Notes: generated by a model not told the origin, from the letters alone. 64,000 nucleotides of DNA from Bacteroidia bacterium (GCA_025454955.1 JALONL010000003.1:62001-126000), one strand, 5' to 3'; counted from the first letter of the stretch, positions 1-7,962 are shown. Numbers and translations: made by a program.

Positions 1-9
1 GATCAGTTC

Positions 10-38
10 AACCGGCTTTGCAGTTTGCGAAGCCGGTT
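10..38. terminator. Hairpin, probable terminator of a gene left of the window
   Basis: A 9-bp perfect inverted repeat (AACCGGCTT at 10-18, AAGCCGGTT at 30-38) with an 11-nt loop is followed by TTGTTTTG. It resembles the hairpin after the PorV-like gene at 1411-1439. The gene it serves lies outside the window. Positions 39-149 show no gene. Confidence 0.5.
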
Positions 39-149
39 TTGTTTTGTGCGTGGTTGAACTTAGGATTTATTGCAAAAGTTGTGGAGAGTAAATATCATAA
101 TTGTGGAGTTTGATCGTTTGTTGGTCGTATTGATTAAGACCTAGGCCTC

Positions 150-1400
150 ATGACACGAGAAAAAATTAGTCTGCTTCTTTTCCTCATAACAGCCACAACT
201 ATTTGCAGGCTGAATGCACAACCTGTTACCGGCAGCGAGATTTTCGGTTTTTTTGATTATACAAACTCATCCTTCCCGGCATTTCCACATTCATCTGATG
301 CCCGTTCGTGTGCGTTGGGCGGAAACGGAGTGGCACTTACAGCCGATGCGGGTTCGTTTTACCGGAATGCTTCGCGTTTGGCTTTTGCAGACGGTAATTC
401 AGGGGCATCGGTTTCGTGGAATAATTTTTCACAATTGGGGGGGCCAAACAAATACAGGATGTATCAGGCTTCATTCTTTCGCAGACTAAAGGCAAATCAG
501 GCAATTGGGGTGAATGTGAGAAGATTTACTACGGGTGAAATTTATATAGCTGTTCCGCGAGTATTTCCGTTGATTTTACTGGGTAAAAGGCGACTCACGG
601 AAACGGCGGTTGATGTGGCTTACACCCGTCTGTTCGGTAAATATTTTTCGGCATCGGTTACAGCCCGTGTGATGCAGTCTGATTTTATAGGTGATATAAC
701 CATGACCAGCAAAGGAGGTTATGCGGTTTCGGGCGATATTGGGTTTTTCTATCAGCGGGCCGACCGGCATTTGTGGGGCAAGCCTGCAAAGGTTACAGCG
801 GGCCTCGCACTTAATCATGCGGGTGGTAAAACACGATATTCAAACTCCAGTGAAGAGCGTTTCAGTCCGGCGATGCTTAATATAGGTGCAGGCTGGGTGC
901 AAAACGCAGGAATGCGGCACGAACTGGGCGTGTATGTGCAGGCGCAGAAAATGCTTGTTCCCTCGTATCCGATTTACGTGCTCGACTCATTAGGCCGGCC
1001 TGTACCGCTGCCGGGTGGAAACGGATACCAGATTGCAGCGGGAAAAGATCCCAACCGTCCGGTGCTGAGTGGTATGTTCGGTTCGTTTAACGATTCGCCG
1101 TTAGGATTGAGTTATGATATGAAGGAGATATTCATTTCGGCCGGAGCAGAGTACTGGTTTGCGCAATTTATTGCCCTTCGTGCCGGAGGTAATTTTCAAC
1201 TCGAAGGCTATGAGGCCTTGCAAATGCTTACAATGGGTGTGGGCGTTCGTTACAATGCATTTGAGTTTGGTTTTGCATATCTGCATCCGACCACATACGA
1301 CAGAGGTATAACCGATGAAACATTGCATTTTACCCTTTGCTACCGGGCAAAGGCAAAAGAGCTGCCGGAGAGGAAAAAGTTGCCTGAGCGCACGGAATAA
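150..1400 (+). CDS. PorV/PorQ-like type IX secretion outer-membrane protein
   Basis: 416 residues with an N-terminal signal peptide (about 1-23, ending near LNA) and then a protein rich in alternating aromatic and polar residues, as expected of an outer-membrane beta barrel. The stretch around residues 50-75 (DARSCALGGNGVAL, then a tyrosine/asparagine motif) matches the PorV family signature, in which early small residues and an ALGG-type motif precede the barrel. PorV (LptO) is the T9SS shuttle/attachment protein that binds C-terminal sorting domains at the outer membrane. Several PorV paralogues occur per genome, so this need not be the core PorV. It stands alone and is followed by a terminator. 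A protein with a T9SS sorting domain is encoded at 5297-6844. Confidence 0.75.
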   Translation: MTREKISLLLFLITATTICRLNAQPVTGSEIFGFFDYTNSSFPAFPHSSDARSCALGGNGVALTADAGSFYRNASRLAFADGNSGASVSWNNFSQLGGPNKYRMYQASFFRRLKANQAIGVNVRRFTTGEIYIAVPRVFPLILLGKRRLTETAVDVAYTRLFGKYFSASVTARVMQSDFIGDITMTSKGGYAVSGDIGFFYQRADRHLWGKPAKVTAGLALNHAGGKTRYSNSSEERFSPAMLNIGAGWVQNAGMRHELGVYVQAQKMLVPSYPIYVLDSLGRPVPLPGGNGYQIAAGKDPNRPVLSGMFGSFNDSPLGLSYDMKEIFISAGAEYWFAQFIALRAGGNFQLEGYEALQMLTMGVGVRYNAFEFGFAYLHPTTYDRGITDETLHFTLCYRAKAKELPERKKLPERTE

Positions 1401-1410
1401 ATTGCTTAAC

Positions 1411-1439
1411 CGGCTTTGCAAAATGGCAGAGCCGTTTTT
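1411..1439 (+). terminator. Rho-independent terminator after the PorV-like gene
   Basis: CGGCTTTGC (1411-1419) pairs with GCAGAGCCG (1426-1434) over 9 bp with one G-T pair, and is followed by TTTTT. It lies 10 nt after the stop codon. Confidence 0.75.
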
Positions 1440-1466
1440 GTGTGGTATGCATCGCCGCACATCGCG

Positions 1467-1474
1467 TATCTTTA
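1467..1474 (+). promoter_or_regulatory. -7 promoter element TATCTTTA of ispF
   Basis: Matches the Bacteroidota housekeeping -7 consensus TAnnTTTG at seven of eight positions. It ends only 4 nt before the ispF ATG at 1479, so the transcript would begin at or next to the start codon. Confidence 0.5.
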
Positions 1475-1478
1475 TGGC

Positions 1479-1964
1479 ATGAGTCTCAATATACGCGTAG
1501 GATTTGGCTTTGATGTACACCAACTGAAACCAGGCCGTGAACTTTGGCTGGGCGGTGTAAAAATAGCACACGAAAAAGGAGCCGACGGGCACTCCGATGC
1601 AGATGTGCTGCTGCATGCTGTTTGCGATGCACTTCTTGGCGCCGCAGCCCTGCGCGACATCGGCTTTCATTTCCCCAACACCGATCCGAATTATAAAAAT
1701 GCCGACAGCAAACTCCTGCTGCGCGATGTGGTGAAACTGCTGCACGAACGCGGCTGGAAGGTGGGAAATGTTGACGCCACGTTAAGTATGGAACGGCCTA
1801 AGATTAATCCGCATATTCCGCGCATGGTAGAGGTACTTGCACCTATTCTTGGTGTGGAGCAGGATTGTGTGTCTATTAAAGCCACTACCAACGAAACGCT
1901 GGGGTATGTGGGGCGTGAGGATGGGGTGAATGCGTATGCGGTGGCGTTGATTGTGAAGTCCTAA
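1479..1964 (+). CDS. ispF: 2-C-methyl-D-erythritol 2,4-cyclodiphosphate synthase
   Basis: Converts CDP-methylerythritol 2-phosphate to the cyclic 2,4-diphosphate in the MEP isoprenoid pathway (cytosol). At 161 residues it is the usual family length. Visible motifs are FGFDVHQL near the N-terminus (metal-binding Asp and His), HSDADVLLHAVCDALLGA around residue 35-52, DIGFHFP, and the C-terminal KATTNETLGYVGREDG. The frame stays open to 1416, but the ATG at 1479 gives the canonical N-terminus and the longer start would run into the terminator hairpin. Its stop codon overlaps the convergent DUF2490 stop by 4 nt. Confidence 0.95.
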   Translation: MSLNIRVGFGFDVHQLKPGRELWLGGVKIAHEKGADGHSDADVLLHAVCDALLGAAALRDIGFHFPNTDPNYKNADSKLLLRDVVKLLHERGWKVGNVDATLSMERPKINPHIPRMVEVLAPILGVEQDCVSIKATTNETLGYVGREDGVNAYAVALIVKS

Positions 1965-2665
1965 TCAATAGAAATCGTGTACTCCAGCCCGATCACATTC
2001 AATGTTTCGGGATCAATCACATTCCACTCTTTCTGCAACAGGTAATACACGCCAAATGTGCTGCTTTTGCTTACCTGAATATCGAGCCCGCCGGTAAAGC
2101 GCGAGCGGTCAAATCCGTTATGATACGGAATGCGGGGATTCTGAAGCTGGAAGCGGATTTCGGTGGCGAAGTACGGCGAAACAATGTCGTTTAATTTGTA
2201 GGATGCTTTAAACAGGTTGCGCCAGTATATTTCGGGTACATTGCCATACTCTTTGCCGTAACCGGCCCCGCGCCACTCGTATTGCATGCGGGCACGATAT
2301 ACAAACGAAAAGCGTCCGGGCCTCAACTTCACAATCAAATCGCCATACAAACGATTGCGCACGCCCCAGGAATCATCTTCCTTGTAACGCGCTATGAAGC
2401 GATATACACCGGCCACACGCACGTACTTGTTTATTTTGTACGTAGCACCAATATTGGTGTATAGCTGATTAATTCGTGTGAGGTTGTCCTGCACGCGAAC
2501 TTCCTGGTCGAAGTTAAGGGTGAGTTTTTTATTGATTCCGTAATTGAAGCTGAAAGTGTTCCAGCTTCGCAAGTCGCTGTGCTGGGCAAAAGCGGGTATG
2601 CCAGCAAACATTGCAAGCAGTGCAAACAGTATGGTTACGTGTTTTGAAACCGGCCGCTTTTTCAT
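1961..2665 (-). CDS. DUF2490 family outer-membrane beta-barrel-like protein
   Basis: 234 residues with a signal peptide (1-27, ending AFA) followed by repeated alternating strands (for example SWNTFSFNYGINKKLTLNF and RFSFVYRARMQYEW), typical of DUF2490, a Bacteroidota/Proteobacteria family predicted to form a small outer-membrane barrel. Its function is not known. It is the last gene of a minus-strand cluster and its start overlaps the stop of the DUF4956 gene in an ATGA arrangement (2662-2665), which implies translational coupling and a shared role with the DUF4956 and VTC proteins. Confidence 0.75.
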   Translation of the reverse strand: MKKRPVSKHVTILFALLAMFAGIPAFAQHSDLRSWNTFSFNYGINKKLTLNFDQEVRVQDNLTRINQLYTNIGATYKINKYVRVAGVYRFIARYKEDDSWGVRNRLYGDLIVKLRPGRFSFVYRARMQYEWRGAGYGKEYGNVPEIYWRNLFKASYKLNDIVSPYFATEIRFQLQNPRIPYHNGFDRSRFTGGLDIQVSKSSTFGVYYLLQKEWNVIDPETLNVIGLEYTISID

Positions 2666-3462
2666 ACTTCCTGATTACGGTTTTCGTAATAGTAAATTTT
2701 TACCACTGCAGTATCGCGCAGAAAATCGACACGGCCAATGCTCACCTTGTGAATGTTAAGACCGGTGCGTTTTTTCAGGTCTTCGATGAGCGCGGTATGG
2801 TTATCGGGCTTAATGAGTTCGATATTCTCGTACTGAATGGTTTTTACAAATTCGGTTTTCATGAGAATATTGCCATCGAGTAAAAATGCGGCGAGGAGAA
2901 TAGTGGAATTCACAATGATAATTTCCAGCACATTGCCCTTGTTTACCGAACTGATAAGACCGAGCGCAATAACCGTAAACAGGTAAGTCATATCGCGCGC
3001 CGAAATATCTTCGGTGCGGTAGCGGAGCAGCGAAAACACGGCAAACAAACCAAATGCAGCGCCGGTTGAAAAACTGGTTTTGGTGTTGAGCAGGAAGGTA
3101 ATGACGAAGATGGTAATATTGAACATGAAAAACGTGAAGAAGTAATCACGCTTTTTATATACCGGATAATAGATAAAGCGGATGAGGATAATCATCGACA
3201 AAATATTTACCAGCATACGGGTAAAGAAAGTAATGTCGAAGCGGTCGAGACCAAAACTGAAAAATGCGGCTTCTTCTTCCTTCTCTTTTTTCTTCTTCTT
3301 TTTTTCGTCTTTCGACTCCTGATCGCTTTCAGTGGTGCTGTCGGTGGAGAGGAAGAGTCCGTTTTCGCCTACCGGTGGCGTTTGTTGTGCAAGGGCTTCC
3401 TGCGGCGAGGCGAAAAGGAGTAGAAGAACGGGAAAAAGCCAGTTAAGCAGCGTTCGGGTCAT
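2662..3462 (-). CDS. DUF4956 family membrane protein
   Basis: 266 residues. An N-terminal hydrophobic segment that may be a cleaved signal (ends ALAQ) is followed by a strongly charged stretch rich in Lys and Glu (about residues 47-65), then about four membrane segments (about 75-175) and a C-terminal cytosolic domain of about 85 residues. DUF4956 proteins are commonly encoded beside VTC-type polyphosphate polymerases, as here, where the gene overlaps the VTC gene by 20 nt. The family has no proven activity; a role in handling or moving the polymer made by the neighbour is an inference. The low-complexity Lys/Glu segment is unusual for the family. Confidence 0.75.
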   Translation of the reverse strand: MTRTLLNWLFPVLLLLFASPQEALAQQTPPVGENGLFLSTDSTTESDQESKDEKKKKKKEKEEEAAFFSFGLDRFDITFFTRMLVNILSMIILIRFIYYPVYKKRDYFFTFFMFNITIFVITFLLNTKTSFSTGAAFGLFAVFSLLRYRTEDISARDMTYLFTVIALGLISSVNKGNVLEIIIVNSTILLAAFLLDGNILMKTEFVKTIQYENIELIKPDNHTALIEDLKKRTGLNIHKVSIGRVDFLRDTAVVKIYYYENRNQEV

Positions 3463-4210
3463 TGGTGGTTATTTTGTTCAGTGTGATAAGACCTTCCTTG
3501 AAGTTGTTTTTGCGGATATTCTCGTTGAGTTCTGCCACCGCAATGCAGTATTTGCTCATGCCTCCCTGGCGGATACGCTGTTCTTTGAGAAGTTTCACAA
3601 ACGCAGTGTCCATTGCTTTCGACTGTTTGGCTTCTACAATAACCAGCGTGTCGAATCGTTTGCTGCCGTTTTCGTCTTTTACCTCCATGTCGAGATCAAT
3701 GGTGAGGCGTTCTTCGGCAAAACGGTTTACGAGTGTAATGCGGGTGTAATTTACCCAGAGTTTGGGTTCCAGTTCACCGGCACTCATGCCCGCTTTTTCG
3801 TGGAGCAGGTTTGTGGCTTTGGGGTCTATGCTGCCGGGATCAGCGGCTGTTTTTACGCGGTTCTTTAATGTGCGGCCCTTGTTGTTTTTGTGCTTGATTT
3901 CGAAAAACTGAAGGTCCGATTCCACATAACGACGCATTCTTATTTTGTAGCGGTTGGTTTTGCCGTTATGGTGCTGTGTAAACAGTTTGTATTCGGGCGT
4001 ATCGAAATACAATGTTTCATAGCGGCTCATGCGCGTGCCGGTTACTTCCAGGCTGCGGTAGTCGTTTTGCACAGCCCGCAAAAGCGCGGGCAGTTTGCTG
4101 ATGTGGAAGATGAATTTCTGATCGGTACGGTCCATGAGTTTTACACTGTCCATTTCGGCCAGTGTAATGGGTTCAAAACTGTTGAGCAGGTCGCGTACTT
4201 CGGTCAGCAT
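3443..4210 (-). CDS. VTC-domain polyphosphate polymerase-like protein
   Basis: 255 residues matching the VTC catalytic domain, a member of the triphosphate tunnel metalloenzymes that in yeast Vtc4 makes polyphosphate from ATP. Visible tunnel residues include YETLYFDT (about residue 65), NRYKIRMRRY (about 85, alternating basic residues), FFEIKHKNNKGRT (about 103), RLTIDLD and LVIVEAKQ (Glu and Lys on the last strands). There are no membrane segments, so it would act in the cytosol or at the membrane through the coupled DUF4956 protein. The gene lies 4 nt after the upstream stop. Polyphosphate synthesis is inferred from the family; another nucleotide-derived product is possible. Confidence 0.8.
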   Translation of the reverse strand: MLTEVRDLLNSFEPITLAEMDSVKLMDRTDQKFIFHISKLPALLRAVQNDYRSLEVTGTRMSRYETLYFDTPEYKLFTQHHNGKTNRYKIRMRRYVESDLQFFEIKHKNNKGRTLKNRVKTAADPGSIDPKATNLLHEKAGMSAGELEPKLWVNYTRITLVNRFAEERLTIDLDMEVKDENGSKRFDTLVIVEAKQSKAMDTAFVKLLKEQRIRQGGMSKYCIAVAELNENIRKNNFKEGLITLNKITTNDPNAA

Positions 4211-4214
4211 ATCC

Positions 4215-4811
4215 TTAATACGAGTATGTGTATTTCACATGTTTCTGCAGCACATCGCCGGGGCCATACACTTTCTTGTCGGTTTTCAGGCCTTTTGCGT
4301 CGTAGGTGTAAACAGTTTTGCGGGTTACTTTGCCCGCTGCATCGTATGTGGTTTCGGTGAGTCTGTCGCCGCGGGCGTTGTAGGTGTAAAGTTCTTTTTT
4401 GATTACGGCGCCTTTTTCGTTGTACCAGACTTCCTCGGTTTTATCACCGGTCGAGTTATACTTTGAGGTGGTGTGTTTGTATTTGGCACCATCGTCATTG
4501 TCTTCGTCGTTTTTCTTCTGGTTGTTTACATCCTGCACCAGTTCTTCCACTTTGTCTTTACCCGAATATTTTGCGGCTTCCTTGCGGCGCACAGAACCAT
4601 CGCGGTTGTAGGTAATGTTTTCGATGGTGTTTCCTTCTTTATCGAACTTTTTTATTTCTGAACGATAGTTGGCCACTTCTTTACCACCTTCATACACTAC
4701 AGTAGTTTCGGTTACACCTTTAATCTTGTAAAGGCGTATATCTTTCTTCGATTGTGCAGAAACAGCTACTGCCAGCAGGCACGATAGAACGAGGGATGTG
4801 ATCAGACGCAT
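4215..4811 (-). CDS. Exported YD/RHS-like repeat protein
   Basis: 198 residues with a signal peptide (1-19, ending VSA). The rest is built of short repeats of the form TYNxxGxxxEExxYDxxGKxxxK, for example RDGSVRRKE, YNEKGAVIKKE, YNARGDRLTE, YDAAGKVTRK, YDAKGLKTDK, like the beta-hairpin repeats of RHS/YD and antitoxin YwqK-like proteins. An acidic insert with DNDDGAK lies near the middle. The function is unknown. It sits 4 nt before the VTC gene and 3 nt after the lipoprotein gene, so it belongs to this transcription unit. Confidence 0.7.
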   Translation of the reverse strand: MRLITSLVLSCLLAVAVSAQSKKDIRLYKIKGVTETTVVYEGGKEVANYRSEIKKFDKEGNTIENITYNRDGSVRRKEAAKYSGKDKVEELVQDVNNQKKNDEDNDDGAKYKHTTSKYNSTGDKTEEVWYNEKGAVIKKELYTYNARGDRLTETTYDAAGKVTRKTVYTYDAKGLKTDKKVYGPGDVLQKHVKYTYSY

Positions 4812-4814
4812 AAT

Positions 4815-5213
4815 TTATCGGATAACAGTGATTATACCGGCATCGGCTTCCTGTTTTCTTTCGGTAATTTCCACTGTGGCAATCACTGCACGGGTACCCG
4901 AAAGGGCGGAGCAGTCGTCGGAATAGGCATATACTTTATACGTGCCTTTACGAAGATAGCGAAACATAAACGTCCCATCGGGGCCGGTGCGCACGCGGTC
5001 GCCGTAGCTGGGTTCGTCGCCGTAAATGATGTACACATCTTCATCGGCCGCAAAGTATTCGCCGTTGAGGGTGGTGCAATTGTTGGTATAGTCTTCGGCC
5101 TTCAGTTTACCGGTAATAGTGGCGCGTCCGCCGGCTCCGGGGCTGTTTGAACAAGCATTAAGAAGCAGAATACAGGCACCTGCAAGCGACAGGGCAAGAT
5201 GGGTAAATTTCAT
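4815..5213 (-). CDS. Small lipoprotein with carboxypeptidase-regulatory-like fold
   Basis: 132 residues. The start at 5213 was chosen because it gives a standard lipoprotein signal (MKFTHLALSLAGACILLLNAC) with the lipobox Cys at residue 21; the frame is open further upstream. The mature part resembles a single beta-sandwich of the carboxypeptidase-regulatory/SdrD-B type: ATITGKL, then GDRVRTGPDGTFMFRYLRKGTYKVYAYSDD. Such domains bind surfaces or act as spacers. It is probably outer-membrane anchored. Specific function unknown. Confidence 0.7.
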   Translation of the reverse strand: MKFTHLALSLAGACILLLNACSNSPGAGGRATITGKLKAEDYTNNCTTLNGEYFAADEDVYIIYGDEPSYGDRVRTGPDGTFMFRYLRKGTYKVYAYSDDCSALSGTRAVIATVEITERKQEADAGIITVIR

Positions 5214-5244
5214 AGTGGGTTCAATTGCTAATTGCATGCCAAGA

Positions 5245-5291
5245 TAATAATTACGAAACGTTACGGAGCCGAAAAGTTAACGTAATTATTA
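5245..5291. repeat. 11-bp inverted repeat between the CotH gene and the next gene
   Basis: TAATAATTACG at 5245-5255 and CGTAATTATTA at 5281-5291 are perfect reverse complements, 25 nt apart. They lie in the only long gap (83 nt) of this cluster. It may be an mRNA hairpin that sets the level of the distal genes, or a protein-binding site. Confidence 0.45.
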
Positions 5292-5296
5292 CGAGG

Positions 5297-6844
5297 CTAC
5301 TGATGGATTAGTCGGTAGTAGAACTGATTTCCTTCTGTATCGCTCATTCTCACAAGGTAAAGCCCTGCGGGAAGTTCGTGGAGCGGGAGCTGAATTTGGG
5401 TAGCCCCCTGTGCCGGTTTCCAGTTGCCGCAGGACTGTCCGGCACTGTTAAACAGGTCAATTTGAGTTTCACTGCCAAAGCCCGGTGCATATTCAATGGT
5501 TATCTGTTCGTCCGCCGGATTGGGATACATACGCATGGCCGCCACCTCAGGCGTTTGCACCGAAAGCGGATTGCAGTAAACACCCTGTTGCTGCAACTGA
5601 ACCCGCACCGAAGTGGTACGCTGTGCTATAAACGAACGGATGCCGGGATATGTTTGCGTGTAAGGCCCCCAGATCGGGTCGTTTATGGTTACCGTGGTGC
5701 TGTTGTACACGTTCTGGTCAAAATTGGCTACTGAGAAAAAGGCATTGGTATCATTCAGCACAGCCGGGCGAATTCTGTTGTAGGTAGAGTCGATCCACGG
5801 CCCGAGGTAGGTGGTGTTAAACACTGTTTCCAGCAAATCGCAGGCATGAAGCAGGTAGTGGTGGCGCAGGGTGTCGTCGTTCATTACGGCCACCACAAGC
5901 GGTTTTGGATCGGTAAACGGACCGTTGTAAGTAATAATAAGGCTTTGGGGTGTATTGGATAACGCCAGGTTGTAATCCCACGGAATCCAGTTGAATTTAT
6001 TGTTATCAGGATCATTGTACAGGTTGAAATTCCGGCCGTGATCGTAATAAGAATCCCAGTTCAGCAAAATTACATCGGCGGCAAGCACGCGCAGGTAGTT
6101 TTCAATTTCCAGCACTGCGTCAAGTGAGTCGCGGGTCTGGTAGTTGTTAACCACGTTTACAAAGCGTATAAAGTCTGAATAATCGGGCGTGGCCGTATTG
6201 GTTTTTAGTTCAAATTCATCGGTGTAAGACTGCCAGTTGTTGCCCTGCCAGTCGAGGTTGGTATTGTCTATACACTCGTAGTGGTTGCCATTGTCGGAAG
6301 AGTAATTTCTGTCGAAGAATGTTTTGTCCAATTCTTCCACCATTACATACACTCCCCAGTAAATATTATTGATGTAGAGTTTGGTGTATGCAGCCCTCGG
6401 GGCCACCATGCCTGCATCGCGCATAATTTTATAGCTTATCGCATCACGCATCATGGAAGGGTCTTCGAAGCAGTTCTGGAGATTTATCTTTTTTTCGCCA
6501 TCGTGCTTCTGACCGCTTACATACTCGTTCATCGACATTTTAAACGGCTTTTTTACACTGGTTCCGGCACCCCAGTTCGAGAAATAACCTTTCTGCCTGA
6601 ACCCGATTGAATCGTAGGTTGTTCCGTCAATTTCGGCTGCGGCCAGCATGTAAGTTTTGGGCCATACGCCCGCCAGCGCACTGTCGTAATACATAGTGAG
6701 TGAATCCCAGAAATTCGGCTGGGTCATGGTGAGCCGGATTTCATGTACATAGCTTTCGTCGAAAAGAAGGTTTCCTGCCACAGACGATTGGGCAGTGCTG
6801 CGAAGGCTGCAAAGCATAAGCAGCCCGAGTAGAAAATGTTTCAT
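5297..6844 (-). CDS. CotH kinase-like protein with T9SS sorting domain
   Basis: 515 residues. Signal peptide 1-19 (ending STAQ), CotH domain about 20-420, T9SS C-terminal sorting domain about 440-515 (begins MYPNPADEQ, ends with AGLYLVRMSD and a short basic tail). CotH proteins are secreted or coat-associated atypical kinases that phosphorylate proteins. Family traits seen here include GFRQKG, KKPFKMSMN, NLQNCFEDPSMMRDAISY, LYINNIYWGVYVMVEELD and IPWDYNLAL with the metal-binding Asp. The start at 6844 gives the signal peptide; the frame is open 27 codons further. CotH genes often lie near VTC and DUF4956 genes, as in this cluster. Export across the outer membrane by T9SS is inferred. Confidence 0.85.
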   Translation of the reverse strand: MKHFLLGLLMLCSLRSTAQSSVAGNLLFDESYVHEIRLTMTQPNFWDSLTMYYDSALAGVWPKTYMLAAAEIDGTTYDSIGFRQKGYFSNWGAGTSVKKPFKMSMNEYVSGQKHDGEKKINLQNCFEDPSMMRDAISYKIMRDAGMVAPRAAYTKLYINNIYWGVYVMVEELDKTFFDRNYSSDNGNHYECIDNTNLDWQGNNWQSYTDEFELKTNTATPDYSDFIRFVNVVNNYQTRDSLDAVLEIENYLRVLAADVILLNWDSYYDHGRNFNLYNDPDNNKFNWIPWDYNLALSNTPQSLIITYNGPFTDPKPLVVAVMNDDTLRHHYLLHACDLLETVFNTTYLGPWIDSTYNRIRPAVLNDTNAFFSVANFDQNVYNSTTVTINDPIWGPYTQTYPGIRSFIAQRTTSVRVQLQQQGVYCNPLSVQTPEVAAMRMYPNPADEQITIEYAPGFGSETQIDLFNSAGQSCGNWKPAQGATQIQLPLHELPAGLYLVRMSDTEGNQFYYRLIHQ

Positions 6845-6848
6845 TGAG

Positions 6849-7262
6849 TCAGATAATTCGGGCAGTGATTTGAGTTGAGCTGGTTTGGATGGAAAGGGAG
6901 ATGACAGTCCATACATACAAGCCATCGCTTTGCGCAGGCTTCCATGCGGGGCTGTGAAGAATCAGGTCGTAAATATGTTGCTGCAGGGCAGGGGGAAGGG
7001 TGCTTTTGTCAAATACAAGTTTCACCACCGACCCGGTGCAGTTAAGCTGCACCTGCACTATGGCCATGCATTTTTTTTCCGGGAGCAGCGTGCTGTCCGT
7101 ATGCATATTCAGGTAGTTGCCAATATTTCCCCTGAAAACCGCCGGCACTTCGGGCCTTTTAACGGTTATTTGCCGGCAGGAATCGTTGGCCTGCGCGGCA
7201 TTTGCACGGGGATGTGCGGCAAGACCTGTTATTAGCATAAGCATGAATAACAACCGGTACAT
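6849..7262 (-). CDS. Small exported protein, possibly TonB-C-terminal-like
   Basis: 137 residues with a signal peptide (1-22, ending NAA). The region MAIVQVQLNCTGSVVKLVFDKS, followed by a helix and HSPAWKPAQSDGLYVWTVISLSIQ, resembles the TonB C-terminal/energy-transducer fold found as stand-alone periplasmic proteins in this phylum. There is no membrane anchor or proline-rich spacer, so it is not a full TonB. It is the first gene of the minus-strand cluster and is 4 nt from the CotH gene. Exact function unknown. Confidence 0.55.
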   Translation of the reverse strand: MYRLLFMLMLITGLAAHPRANAAQANDSCRQITVKRPEVPAVFRGNIGNYLNMHTDSTLLPEKKCMAIVQVQLNCTGSVVKLVFDKSTLPPALQQHIYDLILHSPAWKPAQSDGLYVWTVISLSIQTSSTQITARII

Positions 7263-7266
7263 AATG

Positions 7267-7274
7267 TAAATATA
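7267..7274 (-). promoter_or_regulatory. -7 element TATATTTA for the CotH-VTC cluster
   Basis: On the minus strand TATATTTA ends 4 nt before the ATG at 7262. It matches TAnnTTTG at seven of eight positions and is the only promoter-like site seen before the first gene of the seven-gene cluster. Confidence 0.4.
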
Positions 7275-7524
7275 ACATTAAGGACTCGTAAAATGAGTTG
7301 TTTTGGCAGGTGGTAATTTATCTGCGATATCTGGAAAGTTGAATTTCCGGGAAGCAGGGATAAAATGTGTACTCTGGTGTTGTTTGGACAAAGAATTGTC
7401 ATCCCGGTTATTATTGCCTGCCGGTAATTCCTTTATTGAAAAAATGGGAAATAATGGAGGATAGATTTTCAGGAACCTGATGCCATTTCCTGCTTATCAA
7501 ACCCTATCAAAACAAAACCAGCCT

Positions 7525-7633
7525 CTGTTTGCTATCTTTACCGGTAAACACAAAGCCTATGCGCACCTTTCAGGTAACCACCACAGTTACCGAATTTTGC
7601 AATAGTGAGCGACCAATCCTCAGTAATTTGTAA
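7525..7633 (+). pseudogene. Duplicated promoter and start of cdd, truncated
   Basis: Positions 7555-7595 are identical over 41 nt to 8310-8350, which hold the start of cdd. The upstream 7528-7554 is about two-thirds identical to 8283-8309 and keeps the -7 element TATCTTTA (7533-7540) at the same 18-nt distance from the ATG (7559). After 12 codons the match stops and the frame closes at 7631-7633, giving a 24-residue peptide. It is a remnant of a duplication across the insertion of the toxin-antitoxin pair. The rest of the 395-nt gap (7263-7524) shows no gene. Confidence 0.85.
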
Positions 7634-7657
7634 TTTTATTGTTCTAAACACTCTGTC

Positions 7658-7909
7658 ATGACAGCCACTCAAATCAGAAAGCAACTCCGGCAATATATCG
7701 ATCAGGTTGATGACGAGTATCTGACTGTATTGAAAGTAATTATTGAAGACCGCCTCAAAGTAAAGGAAGCGGGAGAAACTTTTTTTACACCGGAGGAAAC
7801 AGAAGAACTGGAACGCCGCGAGAAAGCGTATTTAAGCGGAGAAATGTCGGCAGATTCATTAGATGTTGTAAACAAAAGAGTTTTAAGTCAAATTAGGAAA
7901 GAGAAGTAG
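7658..7909 (+). CDS. Putative antitoxin of a RelE/ParE-type pair
   Basis: 83 residues, mostly helical and charged (IRKQLRQYIDQVDDEYLTVLKVIIEDRLK, then TPEETEELERREKAYLSGEM). It has the size, charge and position expected of an antitoxin that binds its toxin through a C-terminal helix, being directly upstream of a RelE/ParE-like gene with a 53-nt gap. The EELERREKAYLSGEMS segment is like the C-termini seen in many Bacteroidota antitoxins. No DNA-binding domain can be recognised with certainty. Transcription could start at the duplicated cdd promoter at 7533-7540. Confidence 0.7.
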   Translation: MTATQIRKQLRQYIDQVDDEYLTVLKVIIEDRLKVKEAGETFFTPEETEELERREKAYLSGEMSADSLDVVNKRVLSQIRKEK

Positions 7910-7962
7910 CGAGTTGTTTTTCTTTTTTTCAGCCTGTATGACCTATACATTGAAAAACAGCT

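Noticed and set aside
1416..1478. N-terminal extension of ispF
   Set aside because: It would run through the terminator of the previous gene and the family begins at the ATG at 1479.
3264..3330. Lys/Glu-rich stretch in the DUF4956 gene as a frameshift or assembly artefact
   Set aside because: The frame continues cleanly through it into the membrane domain, so it reads as a low-complexity linker.
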